DNA of 50,343 nucleotides from a virus: the IMG/VR virus record IMGVR_UViG_3300046519_000122, positions 1 through 50,343 of that record. The stretch is one strand, 5' to 3'. Below, in pieces: positions 7,953 through 16,071 of the stretch (the stretch's first letter is position 1; each line of letters begins with the position of its first letter). Below the pieces are notes generated by a model that was given only the letters and a program-made list of their open reading frames with translations, searched no databases and had not been told where the DNA came from. Position numbers and translations under genes: made by a program.

Positions 7953-9778
7953 CGCTCTGGCCCCTTGAAGTCTCTCGAAGTCTGGTCGATCAGCCCGCTC
8001 ATTTGCTCGTTAAGAACCTGCTTGACCTTCTCGGTGTCGGCGCCGTGGATGTGGTACTGACGCTGATCGGTGTAGGAAGGTGCGGGCGGGTTATTCGCCG
8101 ATGCATCACTAGATGCGGGATTCTGGATCACAGAGCTTGCGCTGTACTCGCGCGGCGCCTCGCGCTGAATTGGCTTCCATTCCTCGGGCGTATCGTATAC
8201 TGGCTGATGTGCCGCTTTTCGATGAGCGTCCAGGAAGGTCTTAGTCTGATCGAGCAGGCTTTCTTGCTGGTTGTTATAGCCCCGGCTGAGTCGGAAGAGC
8301 TCTTCGGCGCTGACCTCGGGAGCGATGGAGCGTGGTGCAGATCGGCCATAGGACTCGGCAAGATCGCCGCGTTCTTTGGCCTCCTTGTCTGTATCTGCTG
8401 GCCTAACCACATACCGGGAAAATGCATCGGCAGCTTCGCGAGGGGTCTGAGCAGTTTCGACATTTTTGAAGTGATTCCTTTCATTGCCTTTTCTTATCTC
8501 GTGAACCAAAAAATCCAGCTGTTCGGTGGACGTTGAGGTTTTGATGTCCTTGCCTAAGTACTTTGCAAACTCCGACTGCCTATCAGGGTGCCACTGGAGC
8601 AAGCCGTAAGCCTGGCCGCCATCACCAACAGCTTTTGGGTTGAAGTTGCTCTCCTTTTGGATGTTAGCGGCGATGCCGGTTGCGATGGTTTCTGAAATTC
8701 CCTTTGAGCGCAGATAGTCGATCACTGGACCAGCCGCTTGGGCGCCGCCCTGCTTCATGCGATTCTTCGTAAGCTCTTCAGCCTCTCCCTCGTTCAGCTT
8801 GCTGGAGTAAACTGCAGCAGCTAACGGCACGCCTACCCGAGTAAGCAGAGATAGCCCAGTTGCGGCGGCGCCTGGCGCGGCTGACGGCCCCGGCATTGCC
8901 GCGGGCGGAACCTTTCCCATACCAAGAAGCGCCCTTAGCGCAGCAAGCCCTTTGAGCGCACTTGCGCCACCCATCAAGGCCATGGCGGCTGCTACCAGCT
9001 GAATGTTCTCAGCCACTCCTCCGAAGAACTCTTTAAGTCCAGAATCAACCAAGTCTTTGTTGTCTCGATAGAAATGGACGAAGTCCTCCGCCATATCAGC
9101 TAGTGCAGGAGTTAGCTCACCAGCAATGGTGTTGCCCATATCATCAAATACTTGGTTTAGCTCGCTATTAGCCTTTGTTAGCCGGGCAGCATCCTCCACC
9201 TGCTTGCCAGTCATGATGCCAAGCTTGCCGCGCGCATCCATGAGCTTTTCCACCTCTTCGCGCCCACTCATCAACACTCGCTTCTCATCATCACTGAAGC
9301 CAAGTGCATGCGCTGCTAGGCGCTGTTGAAGCGGGGGTAGCTTTTCCAGCTCACCAGCGATGCCTGATAACGCCTCCTCAACGCTCTTGGCTTGGAGAAT
9401 GCCTTCCGGGTTAAAGCCGAATTTAGCTGCCTCTCCAGCCCACTCGATCTTCCCAGTGAGCTTGGAATTCATAAGCTCTTGGACCTTTTGAAACGTCCCC
9501 AGGGCCTCGTCAGCACTCCCTCCCATGGCAGTGAAGGCCTGTCCAAGGGCCTGAACATGCAGCGTATTGTGTCCAGTGAGCTTTTGGAAATTGTCGAGCT
9601 GAGTGCCGAGGTTCTTGAAGTCACCCACAACCTTATCGATAGCAAGTTTTCCGGCCAGCACCGCCCCGAGTTGCAGAGCAGATTTGGTCAGCCCACCAAA
9701 GGCCGCGTCAGCTTTTTGAAAGGACTTTTCGTCGACCTTGATGCCCAGTGCAATCATGAATTGCTCTAGTATCTTCAC
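7949..9778 (-). CDS. Tape measure protein with lysozyme domain
   Basis: Sets tail length, is ejected ahead of DNA, and appears able to cut peptidoglycan during entry. The 609-aa protein has helical tape-measure regions (residues 1-250) and an Ala/Gly/Pro hydrophobic section at about 256-325 that may insert in the membrane. A Phage_lysozyme2-type domain spans about 352-435. In it, Glu376 (ANIQKESNFNP) is the likely catalytic acid, and GGQAYGLLQWHPDR is the conserved follow-up. The C-terminal 150 residues are polar and probably bind the hub. It is short for a tape measure, so a short tail is expected. Confidence 0.88.
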   Translation of the reverse strand: MKILEQFMIALGIKVDEKSFQKADAAFGGLTKSALQLGAVLAGKLAIDKVVGDFKNLGTQLDNFQKLTGHNTLHVQALGQAFTAMGGSADEALGTFQKVQELMNSKLTGKIEWAGEAAKFGFNPEGILQAKSVEEALSGIAGELEKLPPLQQRLAAHALGFSDDEKRVLMSGREEVEKLMDARGKLGIMTGKQVEDAARLTKANSELNQVFDDMGNTIAGELTPALADMAEDFVHFYRDNKDLVDSGLKEFFGGVAENIQLVAAAMALMGGASALKGLAALRALLGMGKVPPAAMPGPSAAPGAAATGLSLLTRVGVPLAAAVYSSKLNEGEAEELTKNRMKQGGAQAAGPVIDYLRSKGISETIATGIAANIQKESNFNPKAVGDGGQAYGLLQWHPDRQSEFAKYLGKDIKTSTSTEQLDFLVHEIRKGNERNHFKNVETAQTPREAADAFSRYVVRPADTDKEAKERGDLAESYGRSAPRSIAPEVSAEELFRLSRGYNNQQESLLDQTKTFLDAHRKAAHQPVYDTPEEWKPIQREAPREYSASSVIQNPASSDASANNPPAPSYTDQRQYHIHGADTEKVKQVLNEQMSGLIDQTSRDFKGPER

Positions 9779-9872
9779 TTCAATTACCTTTGCTGTTGGC
9801 CTTTATAAGGCAGCACGTTCACGCGACGTGGAGATTTACCGGCGAGGGGTATGACCAATTGGAAAAGAGAAC

Positions 9873-10589
9873 ATGAAAAATGCAGCTTTCAAGGCAGCGA
9901 TTTTGGCCGCGCTTGTTTTTTTCCCTGTCGTGGTCTTTTCGGTAGAAATAAACCCACCGAGGCCTGATGAACTTATTAGGAAGGCTGATGCCGAGAATGG
10001 AAAATGCCGTGGAGGTCCTGGCGATGATCCATACACTCCAGTGGCATGCTACGAGCGTGATAAAACAATCTCCCAGATCCGTGAGCTTGGCTGGTGTTGG
10101 GGGCCGAGAGGCGCATATGGATATCAAAAGAAATGGATAGTTTGCAGCAGTGATCGGGGCTCAGATGAATCCAAAACTACCCATGCATCGAGACTCGATC
10201 CCGACTGGCGCCCTCTCGGAGCGACAATGTTTTTTCTGAGGCCTGCTGCCTCGAATACTCCAGCTATGACGGCCTCGCTGAAGGAAGGGAAGGTCTATGT
10301 CAACTTTGTGGATCCGCGCTCGGCACTATGCGGAACCACCGAGACTAGCGGCCCTAATGACGCCGGACCTTACAAGGTCAACGATAAGTATTTGAAGTTC
10401 CAATCACTCTGCCTAAATGGGACGCGAGTATTTGGTCCGTCGAGCACTAAGGGCAAAGAGTTTCTCCTTAACGCTGTCGAATCAGGAAGCATCAAGGTCG
10501 AGTTGGACTCCGCTCCTCCGCTGATATTCATGCGAACCGACTTCGAGTCCGTAAAGCGAGAGCTGATGAAGACTGAGTCAGCTCTTTGA
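9873..10589 (+). CDS. Exported six-cysteine protein, plus-strand cargo gene
   Basis: I do not recognise a function. The 238-aa product has a signal peptide (MKNAAFKAAILAALVFFPVVVFS, then cleavage) and about six cysteines in the mature part (NGKC, VAC, GWC, IVC, SALC, QSLC), suggesting periplasmic disulfides. The first half has the GGPGDDP..ACYERD...GWCWG pattern of small exported Pseudomonas proteins; the second half looks beta-rich. It is the only rightward gene within 28 kb of leftward structural genes and sits between the tape measure and the tail chaperones. A GGAAAAGAGA ribosome site precedes the start. This is the typical position of a moron expressed in lysogens. Confidence 0.75.
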   Translation: MKNAAFKAAILAALVFFPVVVFSVEINPPRPDELIRKADAENGKCRGGPGDDPYTPVACYERDKTISQIRELGWCWGPRGAYGYQKKWIVCSSDRGSDESKTTHASRLDPDWRPLGATMFFLRPAASNTPAMTASLKEGKVYVNFVDPRSALCGTTETSGPNDAGPYKVNDKYLKFQSLCLNGTRVFGPSSTKGKEFLLNAVESGSIKVELDSAPPLIFMRTDFESVKRELMKTESAL

Positions 10590-11203
10590 ATTAGCGAGAG
10601 CCTGCACGTACAGCATTTCATCCATGACCAGGTTGGCGCGCCTGACCCAGCCCAGCGTGTGCGTGCCGTCCTGCAAGTCGCGGTAGGTGCACAGCGGCGG
10701 GCAGAGTCCGGGAATCCCTACACAGGGTCGCCAGAGTTCCCAGTCGATGGCTGGGTTGAGGCGTTCTCCTGACTCGGATCCACCGCCTCGACTGAATCGG
10801 TAGATTTCTGGAAGAGGGTCAGGAGTCCGGTAAAATCCTCGAACGCATTCCCCAGTGCCAAAACGACCAGGGTGAAGTAGGTCTTCAGCCGTCCCGAGAA
10901 GTCGTGCAGGGTCAGTGGATTCGTTTCGCCTTCCTTGAAGAGCTTCGCCAACATGCTGTCGCAGATGAAGTTGAAGTCGTCTTCTGGAACGCGAGCGAGC
11001 ATGGTGCCGACGATGCCTCCGGCGATGGCGATCGAGGAAGCGCCGCCGACCTCGGCCAGCGCCAGTCCGCGAATCATAGGCTCAACGCCGTACTTGCCCA
11101 GTCGGAACAGCACAGCGCGCTGTTTTTCGGCGCTGGGCATGGCGAAGCGATAGCTCACACCTTCGAACTCGATAGTCCGAATCAAGGATTCGGCGGCATT
11201 CAT
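10578..11203 (-). CDS. Tail assembly chaperone, long form by -1 frameshift (predicted)
   Basis: After the short chaperone stop at 10718, the -1 frame stays open to a TGA at 10578. It encodes a protein-like extension, including WELWRPCVG, GLCPPLCTYRDLQDGTHTLGW and NLVMDEMLYVQALA. That is the RPVV.GLCSY..L.DGT..L.D...MN..LDV pattern of the second tail chaperone (lambda T-like, DUF6889-like) in related phages. The extension lacks a start codon with a ribosome site. The -1 frame is free of stops through the last part of the short gene, so slippage could occur anywhere there. A G-GGG-AAT run near 10852 is the best but non-canonical candidate. Confidence 0.72.
10718..11203 (-). CDS. Tail assembly chaperone, short form (G-like)
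   Basis: A 161-aa chaperone for tape measure and tube assembly, encoded between tube and tape measure as in nearly all long-tailed phages. The N-terminus reads SLIRTIEFEGVSYRFAMPSAEKQRAVLFRLGKY; the middle has GIVGTMLARVPEDDFNFICDSMLAKL; and HDFSGRLKTYFTLVVLALGNAFEDF precedes a low-complexity tail (STQPSTGNSGDP) read only when no frameshift occurs. That polar tail next to an open -1 frame is what a frameshifting G gene looks like. It overlaps the tube gene by 4 bp. Confidence 0.85.
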   Translation of the reverse strand: MNAAESLIRTIEFEGVSYRFAMPSAEKQRAVLFRLGKYGVEPMIRGLALAEVGGASSIAIAGGIVGTMLARVPEDDFNFICDSMLAKLFKEGETNPLTLHDFSGRLKTYFTLVVLALGNAFEDFTGLLTLFQKSTDSVEAVDPSQENASTQPSTGNSGDPV

Positions 11204-11604
11204 ACGATCACGCCCTTGTTGAATTCCATGACGAAGGTGGCGTCGTTCATGCCCGGGCCACCGCGCGCCATGGACTTGCCACGAGTGATGACGCCCTCAG
11301 CGAAGACAGCGCCTTCCAGCCCGGCAATCGATGCATAGGAGCCGGAGACCTCGGCCTTCGCCGTGATCTGAGCCTGCAGTGCCAATGCCTGAGGGCTGCC
11401 GGGCATGAGATTCACCGTGAGCCGCAGGCCGGGGTTCTTCCGGTGGAATCGCACCGCGTTGCCGCCAAGGCCGCGACTGAGGTTCGCCTGATCATCGATC
11501 GGCTCGACGGTGAACGGCGGGTCAGTACGGCCCCAGTCGTCCAGCACGCCTACGCCAGTGATGACCACAATCGTGTTTTCTACTGAGAGATCGCTCAAGG
11601 CCAT
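11200..11604 (-). CDS. Tail tube protein, DUF3277-like
   Basis: A 134-aa inner tail tube subunit. The pattern DLSVENTIVVITGVGVLDDWG, a GLGGNAVRFHRKNPGLRLTVNLMPGSPQ block and ATFVMEFNKGVIV at the end match the DUF3277 tube family, which travels with DUF3383-type sheaths. It is encoded directly downstream of the sheath, the standard sheath-tube order, and its stop overlaps the chaperone start. Confidence 0.85.
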   Translation of the reverse strand: MALSDLSVENTIVVITGVGVLDDWGRTDPPFTVEPIDDQANLSRGLGGNAVRFHRKNPGLRLTVNLMPGSPQALALQAQITAKAEVSGSYASIAGLEGAVFAEGVITRGKSMARGGPGMNDATFVMEFNKGVIV

Positions 11605-11617
11605 GCTCTATTGCTCC

Positions 11618-12748
11618 TTAATCAACTTGAACCGTGACATCGACGGTATGGATGGCACCGGCCCGGAACAGGCGCATGGTGATGGGGGCGGCGGCGCGGG
11701 CAGACCGCTCGGCATCGCTGATGTCGAGGATGTCAGTCGCTACCGTCAAAATCTCGTAGCCACGACTCAGAACCTCTTCGCCAGTCTCGTCGCTGGTGTA
11801 GGTGCGCGCCCCGAGGTAGCCGTTGTCGATGAACTTCTCACCGATCTGGGCGGCCGCATCAATCAGGATCTGCTGGCCTTCAGGTGTCTGCTTCACCTTG
11901 GTCGGAACCTTGGCAAGCGCGTTGTACAGGCCGACCGTGAGGAAGTTGACGAAAGCGTCCAGGTTGAACACGTCATCGATGTATTCGCCGAAGGTCGAGG
12001 TCGTTTTCGAGTTGATGATGCGGCCGTTGTCGACCTCGCCACCGGTCTCAACCTTGGTGTAGAACACAGCGCCCTTCTGCTTCATGGCCGCGTATGCAGT
12101 CTTGGCCAGGTCTTCGGCGTCGATGCCCGGCAGCTTCTTGAATTCACCGGTGATGGTGGTGTTCGCCGCGTTGAAGTTCACGCGACTGAACACTGCAGCG
12201 GCCTCGAATCCGGCGTACGGGGCCGTCGCGTGGCTCAGCACGAGCATGCGGCGCGAACCCTGTGTCACTGCTTTACTGACGATGTCCGTCGACAGCGATG
12301 GATCACGCACCGCAGCCTGGCTGGAGGTGTAGGCGTAGAACTTGCCAGCAGCATCGCCGGCGCTCGCCAAGGCCAGCACATCGGCATCGTTCGCGCGAAT
12401 GGCTGTTTCGAACTCGTACCAGTAGAACCAGATGCCCTTGTTGATCGCGTCGTTAATCGACTCGACAGGCGTGTCGTCCTCGAGGCGCAGGTAGATGCGC
12501 AGCGACTTCGGCTTAGGAATGGCAGAGAACCAAGCCAGCGCCGCCTTGTATGGGTCGGACGCTATGTCGAAATCCTTGGCTACTGCGGACGGGCTACCGT
12601 AGTCGCGGTAGCTGCCCTCTACAAAGGTCGCATCGCTGGACGAGTCGAAATCAGCGAAGACCATGCCCGCGCCGAAGTTGGCAGTGCCGAGCCCGGCTGA
12701 ACTGATCAGCGTGGTGATGTTGATGATGTCTTCAGCCGGATAAGCCAT
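11618..12748 (-). CDS. Contractile tail sheath protein, DUF3383-like
   Basis: A 376-aa sheath subunit that polymerises around the tube and contracts on infection. It opens with EDIINITTLISSAGLGTANFG, typical of the DUF3383 sheath family. The middle carries the ASQAAVRDPSLSTDIVSKA and LSHATAPYAGFEAAAVFSR segments and KLPGIDAEDLAKTAYAAMKQKG. The C-terminal IHTVDVTVQVD strand is probably used for interweaving with the next subunit. This gene makes the phage a myovirus. Its start overlaps the upstream neck gene by 17 bp. Confidence 0.9.
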   Translation of the reverse strand: MAYPAEDIINITTLISSAGLGTANFGAGMVFADFDSSSDATFVEGSYRDYGSPSAVAKDFDIASDPYKAALAWFSAIPKPKSLRIYLRLEDDTPVESINDAINKGIWFYWYEFETAIRANDADVLALASAGDAAGKFYAYTSSQAAVRDPSLSTDIVSKAVTQGSRRMLVLSHATAPYAGFEAAAVFSRVNFNAANTTITGEFKKLPGIDAEDLAKTAYAAMKQKGAVFYTKVETGGEVDNGRIINSKTTSTFGEYIDDVFNLDAFVNFLTVGLYNALAKVPTKVKQTPEGQQILIDAAAQIGEKFIDNGYLGARTYTSDETGEEVLSRGYEILTVATDILDISDAERSARAAAPITMRLFRAGAIHTVDVTVQVD

Positions 12749-13289
12749 TTACTTCCCCTTGCGCGATCGCGCCAGATTGTTCGGTTTGCACGTTGAAACC
12801 GACGCGATAGATCCGCTGCACGCGGTCTTCTGCGATGGATTCGCCGTAGAGGTAGAGGGTGAGCTGGGCTCGTTCTTCCATGGCCGCCTGATACAGGCCG
12901 GTCAGGTTGTTCACCGCTGACACGCGCGACCATCCGAGCTTGTCGCGGCGCATGATGTTCTTGATGGGCTCACGCTTGTTTGCCTCGTTGATCGAGGCTG
13001 CGTACGCCATGGCGCCCGTGCGGTAGAAGTTCAGGCTGAAGCCCAGCGTGAACTGGGTAGCGACCCGAACGATGACGTCCTCGTATTGAGGGTCGTCCGG
13101 TGCTGGGACGTTGCTCTGAGTGACGTTGGCTTGCCCGAACTGCGCAGGGTCTTGCAGGCGAACCGCGCAATACGGCCCGGCAGGTGAAGGTCCGCCCGGG
13201 TCGCCGATGATGACGTGATCAGCAGGAAGGCCGGTCGCAGCAACCACGATGCGGCAGACCGTCTTGCACAACGCTTTGGTATCAAGCAT
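12732..13289 (-). CDS. Neck/tail terminator protein (gp12-like family)
   Basis: A 185-aa protein immediately before the sheath, the position of the tail terminator. Segments ADHVIIGDPGGPSPAGPYCAVRLQD, QYEDVIVRVATQFTLGFSLNFYRTGAMAYA and NNLTGLYQAAMEERAQLTLYLYGE match the phage neck terminator gp12-like (LIC_12616) family, with a C-terminal beta strand that contacts the sheath. It should cap the tube and connect it to the head. The assignment is by family pattern and synteny. Confidence 0.75.
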   Translation of the reverse strand: MLDTKALCKTVCRIVVAATGLPADHVIIGDPGGPSPAGPYCAVRLQDPAQFGQANVTQSNVPAPDDPQYEDVIVRVATQFTLGFSLNFYRTGAMAYAASINEANKREPIKNIMRRDKLGWSRVSAVNNLTGLYQAAMEERAQLTLYLYGESIAEDRVQRIYRVGFNVQTEQSGAIAQGEVNGLSG

Positions 13290-13701
13290 TGGCCTGGCCC
13301 TCCAGCTTGGCGATTTCTTCCGGGTCCAGCTTGGCGATCACAGCGCGGCAGAAGTTGTGCCAGGGGCGGTAATCGGTCGCAATTGACTTCCACCAGGTGG
13401 CTGGCTTGTCCGGCGTCTCGGCGAACACCAGGATGTCGGCGAGCTTTCCAACGGTTGAGGGCTCGATGCCCTTGCCGTCGTTACGGTGGATGACGCGCAC
13501 ATCGTTGATCCGCTCGGCGCCGATCTGCAGGAATTCGATTTCCTTGTCACTCACCGGCTGCACGTTCGCGTCGAAGGTGTCGAAGTAGATCAGAGTCAGC
13601 TTCTGCTCGAAATCCACCACCGCACTGGCGTAGCGATTGAGCTGCACGCCTTTGTGGGTGACGAAGGGCCCGCTGACGTGGCCGCGCATGTTCAGGCCCA
13701 T
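13282..13701 (-). CDS. Head-tail junction protein, unassigned
   Basis: A 139-aa protein inside the neck cluster, overlapping both neighbours. I do not recognise a named family. Visible elements are GPFVTHKGVQLNRYASAVVDFEQKLTLIYFDTFD, probably a beta barrel, IGAERINDVRVIHRNDGKGI, and a charged helical end (LDPEEIAKLEGQA). Position between the gp10-like protein and the terminator suggests a head-completion or collar role. There is no enzymatic motif, signal peptide or membrane segment. Confidence 0.6.
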   Translation of the reverse strand: MGLNMRGHVSGPFVTHKGVQLNRYASAVVDFEQKLTLIYFDTFDANVQPVSDKEIEFLQIGAERINDVRVIHRNDGKGIEPSTVGKLADILVFAETPDKPATWWKSIATDYRPWHNFCRAVIAKLDPEEIAKLEGQANA

Positions 13702-14198
13702 CAGATACCCTCTTCGATAGGGTCGGCCCCGTCGTCGATGACGTAGCGGATGGATTGGCGAAGCGCGCCGGTGTCGATAAGCGGGTTGTCTGATCCCTTT
13801 GCCGCGATGGTGGAGGCGGCGTTGGCAGGAACCCGCAGATCGGTGATCTCTTTCTTGATGTGGCCCTCGGCGAGCTGGCCCATCTGCTCAAGCAGAATGC
13901 GCATATCCATCTCGCCGGCCATGACCTTGGGCAGCATGAGTTCAGCAAGGCGGCGGTACTGTGGGGCGCCTTTGTCGATCGCGGGCCCGAGGAATGGACG
14001 CTCCGGGATCAAGCCGTCTTCAGAGCCGAAGTTGTTGACCGCGGCCACGGTGGCGATGGTCAGGCCGTCTTCGTAGTCGCCGGCACCCTTGGGCACGCCG
14101 GCCAGCACGCGGGTATTCCCGTTGAGCCTGTCCGCAAGCTCCTTGAGGGCCTGCTCAACCTGCTGCTTACCGATGAGACTTACGGTAGGCGCGATCAT
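13701..14198 (-). CDS. Neck protein, HK97 gp10-like
   Basis: A 165-aa neck protein. The central segment (AAVNNFGSEDGLIPERPFLGPAID) is the hallmark of HK97 gp10-like head-tail joining proteins. It is followed by a helix with LAELMLPKVM and GHIKKEITDLRVPANAASTIAAKG, and ends with PLIDTGALRQSIRYVID. It overlaps the adaptor gene upstream by 4 bp and abuts the next gene, consistent with a coupled neck operon. Confidence 0.82.
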   Translation of the reverse strand: MIAPTVSLIGKQQVEQALKELADRLNGNTRVLAGVPKGAGDYEDGLTIATVAAVNNFGSEDGLIPERPFLGPAIDKGAPQYRRLAELMLPKVMAGEMDMRILLEQMGQLAEGHIKKEITDLRVPANAASTIAAKGSDNPLIDTGALRQSIRYVIDDGADPIEEGI

Positions 14199-14629
14199 AC
14201 GCAGATCGCTCCCATGCCAGCCCGCGAGCGCAGGTGGAGGTATTCAACACCGTAGGGGGTCAGCGCCAGAGCGGCCTCCCATGTCGTCAAGGCAGCGTTC
14301 GCCGCCGGAATGGCAAAGGACACAGACTCGTCGCGCACGCTCTTGCTGGACACTGCGTAGGGTGTTGAAGCGCTACCGTCCGCAGAGGTTGCATCGGAGG
14401 TTGCTGCTCTCCACGTCAGGTAGTGAGCCGTGAGGGCGAACCATCCGCGCTGCAAGAACGAATACGGCTGGTACAGGCCCCAGCGGCAGGCGCCGAGCTC
14501 ACTTTTGGCGATGTTCAGCGCCTTGGTGATCTTGGCGTCCGACCATTTGACCGGGTCTGCGAATTCTTCGTAGAACTCACGGAAGTCCGCGACGATCTGC
14601 GGCGTCACATCAACATTGATTTCTGCCAC
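14195..14629 (-). CDS. Head-tail adaptor, DUF4054-like
   Basis: A 144-aa adaptor that docks on the portal. I chose a GTG start at 14629 because AGAGGT lies 7 bases upstream; an ATG at 14662 would run back through a terminator hairpin. The sequence PQIVADFREFYEEFADPVKWSDAKITKALNIAKSEL, then GWFALTAHYLTWR, and the C-terminal YLHLRSRAGMG match DUF4054 adaptor proteins of myophages. Confidence 0.78.
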   Translation of the reverse strand: MAEINVDVTPQIVADFREFYEEFADPVKWSDAKITKALNIAKSELGACRWGLYQPYSFLQRGWFALTAHYLTWRAATSDATSADGSASTPYAVSSKSVRDESVSFAIPAANAALTTWEAALALTPYGVEYLHLRSRAGMGAICV

Positions 14630-14643
14630 GTCGCGCACCTCTG

Positions 14644-14674
14644 AAATGAATAAGCCCCACACTTGGCGGGGCTT
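14644..14674 (-). terminator. Terminator-like hairpin between capsid and neck genes
   Basis: On the minus strand, AAGCCCC and GGGGCTT form a 7-bp stem around a 9-base loop, followed by ATTCATTT. The T run is weak, so it may attenuate capsid-to-tail readthrough instead of stopping it. It lies between the coiled-coil protein gene and the neck genes. Confidence 0.55.
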
Positions 14675-14692
14675 CTGTGTAGCGGGTCAGCC

Positions 14693-15073
14693 TTACTTCT
14701 TGGCGAGCGCCGCCTTCAGGTCCGTCTCCAGCTTCTGGGAACGAGCCTGCTCTTCGGTCAGCTTGTCCTGCGCAGTCTTGAGCTGGCCCGGCAGGTCCTT
14801 CAGGTCCGTCTCCAGCTTCTGGCGGCTGGACTGCTCGTTGAACAAGTCCTCCTTCAGCTTGGCGTTCTCGGCGCGCAGTTCGTCGAGCTGAACATTGCTC
14901 TCAGGCGCGACTTCCGGAGCGCCGGTAACCAGCACGCCGTGCTCTTCCCAGAACGAGCCTTTCGCCAGTTCGTACTGGGCATCGGTGGTTTGCTCACCGA
15001 CGCCCACCGAGCTGCCGTCCGAAAGGACCACCGGATTGGCGCTGGTATTGGTGTAAACCTTCTTCGAAGTCAT
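14693..15073 (-). CDS. Coiled-coil head-associated protein
   Basis: A 126-aa protein of unknown function directly after the major capsid gene. Residues 1-60 are a small beta-like domain (VYTNTSANPVVLSDGSSVGVGEQ). Residues about 62-126 are a continuous charged coiled coil ending in lysines. Inside it QKLETDLK occurs twice, 28 residues apart (four heptads), encoded by an exact 24-bp DNA repeat. Position suggests a head fibre or head decoration, but this is inference. Length change by repeat slippage is plausible. Confidence 0.65.
   Translation of the reverse strand: MTSKKVYTNTSANPVVLSDGSSVGVGEQTTDAQYELAKGSFWEEHGVLVTGAPEVAPESNVQLDELRAENAKLKEDLFNEQSSRQKLETDLKDLPGQLKTAQDKLTEEQARSQKLETDLKAALAKK
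14715..14822. repeat. Exact 24-bp direct repeat, 84 bp apart, inside a coiled-coil gene
   Basis: Bases 14715-14738 and 14799-14822 are identical. The 84-bp period equals four heptads of the encoded coiled coil, so a duplication there would lengthen the rod without breaking its register. Confidence 0.9.
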
Positions 15074-15082
15074 GTGACCTCC

Positions 15083-16060
15083 TTAGATGCCGTCGACGTA
15101 GGCGTGGGACATCGGAACGCGCAGCTCTGTACCAGCAGTGCGCACCACACCGGCCGCCTCGAAGCGCAGACCGCCGTGAGACGGGATAGGCGCGTTCAGG
15201 GTGAATGGCATTGGCAGGTGGAACTTCGCGAACTGGGCGTTCTTGGTGTACGCCATCATGCGGTCAGTGCCACCGACGCCAGCGCCTGCAAGCTGGAGGA
15301 TTGGCTCGATGGTGATTCTCAGCACGCGCTCGAGATAGCTGATCAGCGTTTCCGACGTGTTCGGGATTCGGAAAGTGCTCAGCTGACCGTATTGCTTAAG
15401 TGGCATCTCAATGTGGGTTGGGCGGAAAATGCTGTTGGTTTGCACCGAGTAAACCTGAAGAACCAGGTTGTTCAGCAGGGTGAGCATTTCGCTTGCAGCA
15501 GTGTCCGGCGCCTGGGCGAGGATCTGAGCAATGGTCTTGTTCGCGCCGCCCAGCAGAGTGCCGGTAGCGAGGACAGGAACGCCCGGATACTTGATCAGGC
15601 CTCCGGTTGCCAGCGATGGCCAGCGCGCATCACCAACCATCGCAACGCGGTCAAGCCATTGCTCGGTCAGGGTGCGGGTGGCAATCGGCTTCTCGGCCAG
15701 GTAGTTGATCGCACCACCGAAGCCCTGCGCGTTCGCCATTTCCATGGCCTTGCCGACTTCGATCTGGGTGTAGGTGTAGCCCAAGCCAGCCTGAACCACG
15801 TCAACGCCGCCGATCTTCGATGCGATCTCAGCCAGCGGGAAGTCGTGCGACAGGTCGCCGATTGGAGCAGGCTCACCCTTGTAGTCGAGGACCTTGAAGC
15901 CGATCGACTCGATGTAGTCCGGAGCCGAGGTGTCGACGTTCAGCAGCGTCGGATACCGGATTTCAGGGTACGGCTGACGCAGCACTTCCTGTTCGATATA
16001 CGTCAGGTTGCCGATCAGAAAGCCCAGTTGCGCCTGGGCCTGTGCGTCCATTGTTCTCAT
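15083..16060 (-). CDS. Major capsid protein, DUF2184-like
   Basis: A 325-aa capsid subunit with an HK97-type fold expected. It carries the DUF2184 pattern: AQLGFLIGNLTYIEQEVLRQPYPEIRYPTLL at the start, GIDV-type central blocks (FPLAEIASKIGGVDVVQAGLGYTYTQIEVGKAMEMA), the E-loop-to-spine QWLDRVAMVGDARW, and a C-terminal HLPMPFTLNAPIPSHGGLRFEAAGVVRTAGTELRVP. The location after the protease and decoration genes is standard. The length agrees with other DUF2184 capsid proteins. Confidence 0.9.
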   Translation of the reverse strand: MRTMDAQAQAQLGFLIGNLTYIEQEVLRQPYPEIRYPTLLNVDTSAPDYIESIGFKVLDYKGEPAPIGDLSHDFPLAEIASKIGGVDVVQAGLGYTYTQIEVGKAMEMANAQGFGGAINYLAEKPIATRTLTEQWLDRVAMVGDARWPSLATGGLIKYPGVPVLATGTLLGGANKTIAQILAQAPDTAASEMLTLLNNLVLQVYSVQTNSIFRPTHIEMPLKQYGQLSTFRIPNTSETLISYLERVLRITIEPILQLAGAGVGGTDRMMAYTKNAQFAKFHLPMPFTLNAPIPSHGGLRFEAAGVVRTAGTELRVPMSHAYVDGI

Positions 16061-16071
16061 GTGAGCGCTCC

